A DNA stretch of 25,899 nucleotides from Acidobacteriota bacterium. GTDB lineage: Bacteria; Acidobacteriota; Blastocatellia; Pyrinomonadales; Pyrinomonadaceae. The notes beneath the pieces are model-generated. The model ran no database searches. It saw only the letters and a program-made list of their open reading frames with translations, and was not told the origin of the DNA. Of the stretch, positions 15,192 through 22,126 are shown in pieces; the stretch's first letter is position 1, and each line of letters starts with the position of its first letter. A program made the position numbers and the translations under genes. The stretch spans positions 1 through 25,899 of the forward strand of contig CAUJFK010000399.1 in assembly GCA_963169175.1 (NCBI GenBank). The letters run 5' to 3'.

Positions 15192-15911
15192 TTAGAACGG
15201 CGAAATTTTATCGAACAGCCGGAACAACCAGCCCGGAGCATTATCAGCTGATGCAATTCCTTTGCCATTCAGTTCGACGCGGAGATCACCGATAAAAAAT
15301 GTAGCAATAGAATTATCGCGTGCCAGGTCCGTGGGCCGGACGATGCCGGTCACGGCAAGCTTTTCCGTTTCCTTATTTATCTTTACGACCTTGACGGCCT
15401 CGATACGCATATCACCGTTTGCCAGAACTTCGACCACGCGGGCGGTGATGCGGGCGCGGACAGAGCTGTTTCGGGCGGTCGATCCCTTGCCTTCAAACTC
15501 GCGCTTACCAAGCTCACCGGCAACGGCACCAGCCACCGGAGCACCGCTAAGCGGCAGGGCATTTATCAGCGGCACAAGGCCGCCAAGGCCCCCGGAATCG
15601 CGGTCGCGCTTTGCATTTGAGGCTACGTTGGCAGAACTTGTCTCGACGACATCAACAAAAACAAGATCACCAACCTGACGGGCCTTGAAATCACGAAGAA
15701 GGTTTCCGCTTGCCGAGGTTTCGGTGTAAAGCGAGCCATTCGTCGGTTTGGCTTCCGGCGGTGGGGGCGGTATCGGAGGCATCTCGCTGACCTCGACCAC
15801 GGAAAGCTTCGGCTCGGAACTCTTTTTCTTTTTTGCCTCTTTTTCCTGTGCGTACACAGCCGCGGCCAAAGAAGAAGCGATCCAAAAAATGGAGAATAGT
15901 TTCGTAAACAT
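15192..15911 (-). CDS. flgH: Flagellar L-ring protein FlgH, lacking a lipobox cysteine
   Basis: From ATG 15911 (MFTKLFSIFW) the protein is 239 residues. The frame continues upstream but overlaps flgA. A type I signal peptide (about 1-21, cleavage after VYA) is followed by a Lys-rich and Pro-rich linker (VSEMPPIPPPPPEAKP), then the FlgH domain with SLYTE, LLRDFKARQVGDLVFVDVVE and the C-terminal VTGIVRPTDLARDN and FFIGDLRVELNGKG. FlgH forms the outer-membrane L ring. Proteobacterial FlgH is a lipoprotein, but here no cysteine occurs anywhere in the chain, so lipid anchoring is excluded if this start is right. The flgA stop is four bases upstream. Confidence 0.93.
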   Translation of the reverse strand: MFTKLFSIFWIASSLAAAVYAQEKEAKKKKSSEPKLSVVEVSEMPPIPPPPPEAKPTNGSLYTETSASGNLLRDFKARQVGDLVFVDVVETSSANVASNAKRDRDSGGLGGLVPLINALPLSGAPVAGAVAGELGKREFEGKGSTARNSSVRARITARVVEVLANGDMRIEAVKVVKINKETEKLAVTGIVRPTDLARDNSIATFFIGDLRVELNGKGIASADNAPGWLFRLFDKISPF

Positions 15912-15915
15912 AGCT

Positions 15916-16938
15916 TTATAGACCGATCCTGACAATGCCTTTATCGACAACGGTCGCCTGCAGAACTGTTCCTGTCTGCAAATTTTTGACCGAGATCCTG
16001 TCGCCGATACGCCCCGCGGCCTTGGCCTCACCGCTCACAATTATCCGCATTCGGCCTGACCCGGCTTCGATCCGGATCGGATCGCCCGGTTTGATAACGG
16101 CGACGGACGCGATCGAATCACCGGTCAGAGCGGCACCGCTCCAAACTCCGCGGGTAAGTGCGACGCCTCGCAGGGAATTTGGGTCTCGGACATAATCACT
16201 AATAGGCCGATCGATGCGCGTCTTTTCGCGGCGAAGATCATGTTCTGTAACCGCTGCACCTGCTGGCAGATCTTTTGCGGCCGTGAATAAATCGGCGTAT
16301 GCCTCGATCTCGCAGGTCACCGGAATGCTCCGCACAAGGCGTCCGTTGACACGCACTTCAACGGCTACCGAGAACGGCATAAATATATTTCGTACCGATG
16401 AACCATTGACGGTTGCGTCCAACTCGCCCTTCGGTACGTGAATATTTGGCGGAAAACTCAACCGGGTGATCCGGGCCTCGACGCCGTTTGAGGCAAGCCT
16501 TGTAAGAAACTCTTTTTCAACGGCACTTCGGATCAGTTCATCCGGAACACTCTGCCCGTCCCGCCTTATTACGATCGAAGCGGGCGACTCGATCCGCACA
16601 TCATTTTCCGAGAAACCAGCTGCTCTGATAGCCAAAATGATCTGATCGCGTCGTATCTCGCGTGTCAGGCCGATCGCTGGCGCGTAGCCAAGCGAAATTC
16701 GTGAAAGCCGTCCGGTCGCGGCGGCTGGCCCATCCATGGTCGAAACGGAGCCGAGAAGAACCTGCTCACGTTCAACTGAAGTTTCGCCCGCCACGCGAAC
16801 GACTGTCTGGCCCGACGTTTGGGCCGAGCCCACAAGCAGCACAACCGCCGCCGCAAAAAATGCAGCCGCAAATTTTGTGTGCCACTGGAAAAGTTGGATA
16901 TTCACGAAGGTGATGGCGTTGGGAGCGTGGCGGATCAT
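15916..16938 (-). CDS. flgA: Flagellar P-ring assembly chaperone FlgA
   Basis: From ATG 16938 the protein is about 340 residues. It has a hydrophobic signal segment (FAAAFFAAAVVLLVGSAQTSG, residues roughly 23-43), a divergent N-terminal region, and a C-terminal SAF/FlgA domain (about 215-340) with FTAAKDLPAGAAVTEHDLRR, SLRGVALTRGVWSG, VIKPGDPIRIEAGSGRMRI and GDRISVKN-LQTGTVLQATV. FlgA helps FlgI assemble into the P ring. The start is uncertain: no Shine-Dalgarno precedes this ATG, a GTG at 16905 gives a better-placed signal peptide, and the frame extends to 17181 inside flgG. It is longer than the E. coli protein (219 residues) because of the N-terminal part. A 166-base gap separates it from flgG. 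Confidence 0.85.
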   Translation of the reverse strand: MIRHAPNAITFVNIQLFQWHTKFAAAFFAAAVVLLVGSAQTSGQTVVRVAGETSVEREQVLLGSVSTMDGPAAATGRLSRISLGYAPAIGLTREIRRDQIILAIRAAGFSENDVRIESPASIVIRRDGQSVPDELIRSAVEKEFLTRLASNGVEARITRLSFPPNIHVPKGELDATVNGSSVRNIFMPFSVAVEVRVNGRLVRSIPVTCEIEAYADLFTAAKDLPAGAAVTEHDLRREKTRIDRPISDYVRDPNSLRGVALTRGVWSGAALTGDSIASVAVIKPGDPIRIEAGSGRMRIIVSGEAKAAGRIGDRISVKNLQTGTVLQATVVDKGIVRIGL

Positions 16939-16988
16939 TTTGGTCACAGTAAGATCGGCAGCCAAGGCTGATGCAAATTCCCCTATTC

Positions 16989-17048
16989 CTCTTTTTCCTC
17001 TCTTTCGGTGAATCGATTTCCTGAGACCACAGAAGAAGAGGATAAGAG
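16989..17048. repeat. Imperfect pyrimidine/purine inverted repeat upstream of flgA
   Basis: Plus-strand arm CTCTTTTTCCTCTCTTTC (16989-17006) is roughly complementary to GAAGAAGAGGATAAGAG (17032-17048), with about 13-14 matched bases around a 25-base loop. It lies in the 166-base flgG-flgA gap, the longest non-coding stretch inside the main block. No T-run follows on the minus strand, so an mRNA-processing or stabilising structure is as likely as a terminator. Confidence 0.4.
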
Positions 17049-17104
17049 AAACAAGAAGTGACTGAGGTAGTAACGATCTCCCGACAGTTGAATCTGACTG
17101 ACGT

Positions 17105-17896
17105 TTAAGAGATCGCCTGGTTGATGGTCCCAAGCATTCGATCGGCGGTGGAAATGACCTTGGAATTCGTTTCGTAAACACGCTGGGCCGAGATCTTATT
17201 CACCAGTTCTTCGACCACATTTACGTTCGAATTTTCGACGTAGCCCTGATTTATCGGGCCGAGGCCGTTCGAGTTTGGCGAGCCTACGGTTGCCTGGCCT
17301 GACGCTCCTGTTTCCTTGAACAGATTGCCGCCGAGGGCTTCCAGGCCTGCCGGATTTGGAAATATCGCCGTTTGTATCTGTCCAACGTTCTGGGCATTAG
17401 CCTGTCCGGGGATCGATACCGAAACTGTTCCGTCGCGGCCGACAGTCAATGACGTCGCCTCGGTCGGGATGGTGATCGCCGGCTCGATCGTGTCGCCGGT
17501 GGCTGTCACCACCTGGCCTTGATTATTCAGATGGAATTGCCCGGAGCGTGTGTACGCAAGATCGCCGTTTGCCTGCCGCACCTGAAAAAAACCGCTGCCT
17601 TCGATGACCATATCCAGCGGATTCTGGGTTTGTGTAAAATCGCCCTGTATGAAAACGCGTTCGCTGGCGATGGAACGTGCTCCGAGGCCGATCTGCAAGC
17701 CGACCGGAAGCGTGGTCGAGGCCGTCCCCGCTGCTCCGGCGGTTCGCATGTTTTGATAGAGGAGGTCCTGAAATTCCAGACGCGTTCGTTTGAAACCGAC
17801 CGTCGAGGCGTTCGCGAGGTTATTCGCGATATTGTCGACATTCTGCTGCTGCACCTGCATTCCAGTCGCAGCGGTCAATAGTGCTCTGTTTGGCAT
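17105..17896 (-). CDS. flgG: Flagellar distal rod protein FlgG
   Basis: The 263-residue protein has the flagellar axial N terminus (LLTAATGMQVQQQNVDNIANNLANASTVGFK, read in parts), a DLLYQNMRTAG element typical of the rod protein, the central LDMVIEGSGFFQV segment and the C-terminal SNVNVVEELVNKISAQRVYETNSK region ending ADRMLGTINQAI. Length matches FlgG closely (260 residues in E. coli). FlgG forms the distal rod that passes through the P and L rings. AAAGGAG precedes the ATG. It follows flgF with a 48-base gap. Confidence 0.96.
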   Translation of the reverse strand: MPNRALLTAATGMQVQQQNVDNIANNLANASTVGFKRTRLEFQDLLYQNMRTAGAAGTASTTLPVGLQIGLGARSIASERVFIQGDFTQTQNPLDMVIEGSGFFQVRQANGDLAYTRSGQFHLNNQGQVVTATGDTIEPAITIPTEATSLTVGRDGTVSVSIPGQANAQNVGQIQTAIFPNPAGLEALGGNLFKETGASGQATVGSPNSNGLGPINQGYVENSNVNVVEELVNKISAQRVYETNSKVISTADRMLGTINQAIS

Positions 17897-17944
17897 AGTT
17901 TGCTCCTTTGATAGCTCCGGTGACAGGCTGAGGGCCTGTATTTG

Positions 17945-18676
17945 TTAGATCTTTCCGATCTCGCCGGATATTTTCCGCCCCAGGTCGTTCATTAAAAGAG
18001 TGAGTGATTTTTGGAGAGATTCGAATTCGCGGTTGTTGTTGATCATCGCCACCATCTCGGAGATGCTGTTGATATTAGAATTTTCGAGCGAGCCCTGAAT
18101 GACCGTCGAATTTACGTTTTCCTGCGCGTTTTGCGTCCCGTTTGCCATAAAAAGGGAATCGCCTTCCTTGATCAATGCCGACGCCGGATTGTTGAAACGG
18201 ACAAGTTTGAGTTTGTCGAAGGTTTGTCCGCCCGATGACAGTTCGCCATTCGGTTCGATCGCAACTTTTCCATCGCGCGGGACCGTGATCGGGCCGTTCG
18301 ACCCTGTTACGAGATCACCATTCTTTGTCACGAGCTGGCCGGCCGCGTTCAGTGTCAGGCTGCCCGCCCGCGTAAAGCGGGCACCGCGCGGCGTTTGGAT
18401 CTGCAGAAAGGCATCGCCATCGATCGCGATGTCGAGATCTCGTCCGGTCTGCTGCCGCGCGCCTTCGGTAAAATCGATCCCGCTCGATGTTGTTACGCCG
18501 CTGACGAGCCGCTGCTTATCACCGGTGCCTTTTGCCTCGGCCTCGACGGACGAATACACCAGCCGCTCGGCCTTAAAGCCTACGGTCGAGGCGTTAGCGA
18601 TATTATTCGCCTGCGCTTCAAGCGTATTCTGCCGCGACCGCATTCCGAGAAAGATCGTGTAAAGTCCGTAATTCAT
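17945..18676 (-). CDS. flgF: Flagellar proximal rod protein FlgF
   Basis: This 243-residue paralogue of FlgG has the N terminus MRSRQNTLEAQANNIANAST with VGFKAE, the central LDIAIDGDAFLQIQTPRGARFTRAG stretch (read in parts), and the C-terminal GSLENSNINSISEMVAMINNNREFE. FlgF is a component of the flagellar rod just below FlgG. Its shorter length and the NYGLYTIFLGMRSRQ start separate it from FlgG. The ATG has a good Shine-Dalgarno (GAGGTGAT) and starts one base after the stop of the preceding coiled-coil gene. Confidence 0.94.
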   Translation of the reverse strand: MNYGLYTIFLGMRSRQNTLEAQANNIANASTVGFKAERLVYSSVEAEAKGTGDKQRLVSGVTTSSGIDFTEGARQQTGRDLDIAIDGDAFLQIQTPRGARFTRAGSLTLNAAGQLVTKNGDLVTGSNGPITVPRDGKVAIEPNGELSSGGQTFDKLKLVRFNNPASALIKEGDSLFMANGTQNAQENVNSTVIQGSLENSNINSISEMVAMINNNREFESLQKSLTLLMNDLGRKISGEIGKI

Positions 18677-18677
18677 A

Positions 18678-19121
18678 TCACCTCTGTGCCAGCGTCGCCT
18701 TGTTCAGGCTCAGGATAAGTTCGACTTCACCCTTGAACAGGCCGAGTGACGAAGCGATAGATTCAGCACTTTTGCCGCGGCCGGCAAGGCCAATAACGCG
18801 ATGTCGGCGTTCGGTCATGCTGAGTTTTGGAGTTTCGGTAACGACCGAATCATCGAGCACGTGATCTGCCGAAAGTTTCGGCCTGCGGACCTTGCTCTCC
18901 AGCCAGGCAAGTCGCCGGCTTTGGTCCGATGCGCGTTGATGGGTCGTTTCGTTCGTTTCGCGCGTTCGGATGATCGCATCCTGAAGCTCATCGATCTGGT
19001 TCTGTGAAAATTCCAGAAGATCTCTGAGTTCCGTGAACTTTTTATTCCGGTTGAAAACAACGACAGCACCGGCTGCGATCGTCGAAGCAAGGGCTGTAAT
19101 GATGATGGTTTCGATAGTCAT
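18678..19121 (-). CDS. Membrane-anchored coiled-coil protein with C-terminal helix-turn-helix-like region (DUF6115/SwrB-like)
   Basis: This 147-residue protein has an N-terminal membrane helix (about 5-24, IIITALASTIAAGAVVVF), a basic junction, a long coiled coil (about 28-80), a linker, and a compact C-terminal element (about 105-145) with RHRVIGLAGRGKSAESIASSLGLF and EVELILSLNK. That last part resembles a helix-turn-helix-like module found in small DUF6115/DUF2802-type proteins encoded among flagellar genes. The layout also recalls SwrB of Bacillus, which promotes export-gate activation. Its ATG overlaps the fliN stop by four bases (ATGA) and flgF follows after one base, so it is an integral operon member. 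Exact function is not known; a role in basal body maturation is inferred from context. Confidence 0.8.
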   Translation of the reverse strand: MTIETIIITALASTIAAGAVVVFNRNKKFTELRDLLEFSQNQIDELQDAIIRTRETNETTHQRASDQSRRLAWLESKVRRPKLSADHVLDDSVVTETPKLSMTERRHRVIGLAGRGKSAESIASSLGLFKGEVELILSLNKATLAQR

Positions 19122-19423
19122 GCTAGTTCCTCACTGGTATCTTCGGCATCGCCGAGAAGAGATTTTGAGCGGCTTTCCGGCGAGCCGATCTCGGTCACTT
19201 TTACGCCGTAGTAGCCGTCAACGACGACGACCTCGCCTTTGGCGAAAGGATGATCGTTGATCAGCAGTTCGACAGGTTCGTCAACAGATCGATTGAGTTC
19301 TATCATCGACCCGACACCATATCGGACCACCTCGCGAAGCGGAACTTCGGCCGTTCCAAATCGGACCGTTACGTTCATCTCAACATCAAACAGCCGATCA
19401 AAATTCATTCCTGTTTCAGTCAT
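19118..19423 (-). CDS. fliN: Flagellar motor switch protein FliN
   Basis: This 101-residue protein contains the SpoA/FliN domain: LFDVEMNVTVRFGTAEVPLRE, VGSMIELNRSVDEPVELLIND and GEVVVVDGYYGVKVTEI (given in conserved parts). FliN forms the base of the C ring with FliM and is also where the export ATPase complex docks. The short N terminus means the protein is essentially the single domain, as in the shorter FliN proteins. GAGGAA upstream of the ATG overlaps the fliM stop region, with an 11-base gap. The C-terminal 20 residues are polar and variable. Confidence 0.95.
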   Translation of the reverse strand: MTETGMNFDRLFDVEMNVTVRFGTAEVPLREVVRYGVGSMIELNRSVDEPVELLINDHPFAKGEVVVVDGYYGVKVTEIGSPESRSKSLLGDAEDTSEELA

Positions 19424-19434
19424 GGGTCAATTCC

Positions 19435-20421
19435 TCATATCGCGGCTTTCGTGCCGGCGGTTTCGTTCGCATTTGTTATCTGAACGATCAGTTTGCCGTC
19501 CATAGAGGCAAGTTTGCCAACAAACTTTGTCGCGTCAGCGATGCATACATTCAGCGTCTTGTCCACCGAGTGGTTCGTTCGTATCACGTCGCCGACGGCA
19601 AGCGAGTTCAGATCGCCAACGGCAATGGGCAGGTGGTCAAGCTGGCAGGTGATCGGAAAGCGTACCTCGGAAACTGCTCTTAGCAGCGACGCGGTCGCTT
19701 CGGGCGAAGCACCTTCGTTTGCCGGATAGGCCGATCCGCCGAAAGTGTCAACCACAGGCTCAAGAAGGGCAACCGGCAGACACAGGCTCATCGAACCTTT
19801 TGCATCGCCAATCTGGACTTGGTACGAGATCGTCGCAACAACCTCGTTCGGCGGGACGACCTGGAGCATCTGCGGCCTGGTTTCGCGACCCGCGATCTCG
19901 GTCTCAAGCTTTGCGTGGGGCTTCCAGACGTCAATGTAGCCTGCCGTGACAACCGAAAGAAAACCTTCCAGCACCTTTAGCTCCAGCTCGGTTGCCGGCC
20001 TGACCTCGTTCGGGCCCTGGCCGTTGCCGCCGAGAAGCCGATCGATTATCGGAAATGCGATCGAAGAGCTGAACTCGATCACAAGGACGCTGCGCATGGG
20101 AGCGACCGAGAGAGTGTAGATCGTGGTCGGGTCGGAAAGCCCGCGGACGTAATCTGTGTAAGATTGCTGCTCGACCGATATCAGCGTCACTTCTGATACG
20201 GTGCGAAGGAACAACGGCAAACTGGACGTCAAGTTATTGGCGAACTGATCGTGCAGCATATACAGAGCCCTGACGTGTTCTTTGGAAAGCCGGTCGGGCC
20301 GCCTGAAGTTATAGGGCACAATGCGGCCGCGGCGGCTTCGTTCGGCGGCGGCCTCGTCGGTCGGCGTCTCGGGCAGCAGAGCAGCCATTTCTTCGTCTGT
20401 CAGTAATTCTTCGGTCGGCAT
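19435..20421 (-). CDS. fliM: Flagellar motor switch protein FliM
   Basis: The 328-residue protein begins with a conserved LLTDEEMAALL motif (6-16), equivalent to the CheY-P-binding peptide of FliM (LSQDEIDALL in other species), so chemotactic switching is probably retained. The middle CheC-like domain (about 45-230) carries NFRRPDRLSKEHVRAL, LIDRLLGG-type and GYIDVWK elements, and the C-terminal SpoA domain (about 245-320) pairs with FliN. FliM forms the wall of the C ring and transmits CheY-P binding to FliG. No chemotaxis genes are in the window. The fliA stop lies six bases upstream of the flank, so it is probably co-transcribed with fliA. Confidence 0.95.
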   Translation of the reverse strand: MPTEELLTDEEMAALLPETPTDEAAAERSRRGRIVPYNFRRPDRLSKEHVRALYMLHDQFANNLTSSLPLFLRTVSEVTLISVEQQSYTDYVRGLSDPTTIYTLSVAPMRSVLVIEFSSSIAFPIIDRLLGGNGQGPNEVRPATELELKVLEGFLSVVTAGYIDVWKPHAKLETEIAGRETRPQMLQVVPPNEVVATISYQVQIGDAKGSMSLCLPVALLEPVVDTFGGSAYPANEGASPEATASLLRAVSEVRFPITCQLDHLPIAVGDLNSLAVGDVIRTNHSVDKTLNVCIADATKFVGKLASMDGKLIVQITNANETAGTKAAI

Positions 20422-20427
20422 TTCGTT

Positions 20428-21180
20428 CTATTTGGAGAGGGCCGCACGCAGCCGCGAGGCCGCCTGCGACTTGAGCTGCGAGACACGTGATTCTGTAACA
20501 CCAAGCACCTCCGCCACTTCCTTCATTGTCAATTCCTTCACATAGTAAAGAGCGATAACTTGCCGTTCCCGCTCCGGCAGCTTGTCAATCGCGGCGGCAA
20601 GGATCTGCCGCTGCTGCTTCCGTTCGATCGCGTCAAGCTGTGTCACCGACCTGTCGGCGATCATCTCGCTAAGGCTGAGTCCGGTTTCCTGATCGCATTC
20701 GTCCAGATTCGTTATCCGCAGGCCGTGGACCTCCTGCAGGGAACCTCGAAGCTCGGCGACCGAGATCTTCATTTCGTCTGCCACTTCCTCTTCCGTGGCC
20801 GGACGCCCATGCTCTTGTTCCAACTGGCCGTAGGCATTTTGGATCTCTCTCGCCCGCTTTCTGATGGACCGCGATGCCCAATCGAGCGAACGCAGGTTGT
20901 CGAGGATCGCACCGCGAACACGCATCTCAGCAAAGGTTGTGAAGGCAACGCCTCGCGATTCGTCATATCGCTCGACCGCATCGATCAGGCCGATGACGCC
21001 GGCACTGTAGAGATCATCCCGTTCAACCGTTGGAGGAAGCTTTGCCGCGATCCGGTCAGCGATGTATCTGACCTTAGGCAGATGATCGACGATCAAACCC
21101 TCGCGTGCAGCGGCCGGATCAACTTCGGCTGCAAACGGGGTCGGCACGTGATATTTGGCTGGTGAAGAGTATCGGAGCAT
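20428..21180 (-). CDS. fliA: Flagellar sigma factor FliA (sigma-28)
   Basis: This 250-residue sigma factor lacks region 1 and has region 2 (VDHLPKVRYIADRIA, DDLYSAGVIGLIDAVERYD, VAFTTFAEMRVRGAILDNLRSLDW), region 3 (REIQNAYGQLEQEHGRPATEEEVADEM) and region 4 (LPERERQVIALYYVKELTMKEVAEVLGVTESRVSQL), each quoted only in part here as conserved blocks. The RVRGAILDxLRxxDW block is characteristic of the FliA/SigD/WhiG group. It should recognise the two TAAAG-N-CCGATA promoters ahead of fliC and fliS, and be held by FlgM encoded downstream. No Shine-Dalgarno is visible before the ATG. It sits between flhG and fliM with short gaps. Confidence 0.96.
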   Translation of the reverse strand: MLRYSSPAKYHVPTPFAAEVDPAAAREGLIVDHLPKVRYIADRIAAKLPPTVERDDLYSAGVIGLIDAVERYDESRGVAFTTFAEMRVRGAILDNLRSLDWASRSIRKRAREIQNAYGQLEQEHGRPATEEEVADEMKISVAELRGSLQEVHGLRITNLDECDQETGLSLSEMIADRSVTQLDAIERKQQRQILAAAIDKLPERERQVIALYYVKELTMKEVAEVLGVTESRVSQLKSQAASRLRAALSK

Positions 21181-21203
21181 TGTGAATAGGAACGGGCCGG
21201 CGT

Positions 21204-22085
21204 TTAATTTCCGCCAAACTGTTCCCAGAAGGAATACACGGTCGCGGGAGTTGCTTCGTTCCGGGCCTTGCGGTTTAGGTCCTTTGCTATCAGGCGGATA
21301 GCCCGGCTGGCGGGCGTTTCAGGGGCAAATTGAGTTACCGGCTGCTGGCTTCGAACTGCCTCGGCAAGATTTGGGTCAGACGGGATCACTCCGAGAAATC
21401 CGACCTTGTGATCAAGAAATTCGCGGGATGCGGTGCTGATAGATTGAAAGACGTTTTCCGCATCGCCTACGCCAACGGCATTGTTGACAACCACCGAAAT
21501 GGCGGCACCGGGCCGGCGACGCAGCATTACCTTGATCGTGGCGTACGCATCGATTATCGCGGTCGGCTCCGGTGTGACCACGATGATAACTTCGGACGCG
21601 GCTGCGAGTACACCGGAAACCGCATCGGAAATGCCGGCAGCCGTGTCGATCACCATATAGTCTAGGTCCTCTTCCATCTCGCGCATCTGCTCCAATATCT
21701 GGGGCCGGTTCGTAAGAGAAAAGTTTGCAAGCTCCTCAATGCCGCTGCCGCCGGGTATCAATTCAACCTCGGGCGACAGAGGAACTATGATCTCTTCGAG
21801 CGTTTTCAGTCCCTCGATGACATGGCCGAGATGATAGCGCGGCGTGACACCGCACAGCAGATCGGCGTTGGCAAGGCCAAAGTCCGCATCAAGGAGGGCA
21901 ACCTGGTTACCCAGCAAACCAAGTTCAAGCGAGAGATTTACGGCAAGATTGGATTTGCCGACGCCTCCCTTGCCGCCAGTAATTGCCACGCAGCGGCTGG
22001 CCCTGGAGTTTCGCGCGGTGCGTTGGACCGCGAGCGGTTTGCTGGCTGACGCCATCGATCTTAGTGTTGAGGCTTGGTCGTTCAT
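21204..22085 (-). CDS. flhG: Flagellar number regulator FlhG (MinD-like ATPase, YlxH/FleN family)
   Basis: This 293-residue ParA/MinD-type ATPase has the deviant Walker A motif GGKGGVGKS (37-45), the switch I DADFGLANAD block near residue 66, and VIDTAAGIS (switch II). The N terminus carries a perfect DQAxxLR motif (DQASTLR, residues 3-9), the activator helix through which FlhG stimulates the FlhF GTPase. FlhG limits flagellar number or sets their pattern, in part through the C-ring proteins FliM/FliN encoded downstream. It lies 41 bases after flhF and 22 bases before fliA; no Shine-Dalgarno is evident. Confidence 0.95.
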   Translation of the reverse strand: MNDQASTLRSMASASKPLAVQRTARNSRASRCVAITGGKGGVGKSNLAVNLSLELGLLGNQVALLDADFGLANADLLCGVTPRYHLGHVIEGLKTLEEIIVPLSPEVELIPGGSGIEELANFSLTNRPQILEQMREMEEDLDYMVIDTAAGISDAVSGVLAAASEVIIVVTPEPTAIIDAYATIKVMLRRRPGAAISVVVNNAVGVGDAENVFQSISTASREFLDHKVGFLGVIPSDPNLAEAVRSQQPVTQFAPETPASRAIRLIAKDLNRKARNEATPATVYSFWEQFGGN

Positions 22086-22126
22086 TCGAGGAAAAAAAGT
22101 GTGTGATCGCTGAATGGAATTTGGTA

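Noticed and set aside
15912..16031. Upstream extension of flgH, which would add cysteines
   Set aside because: It overlaps the conserved C terminus of flgA in another frame, and the signal peptide begins at ATG 15911.
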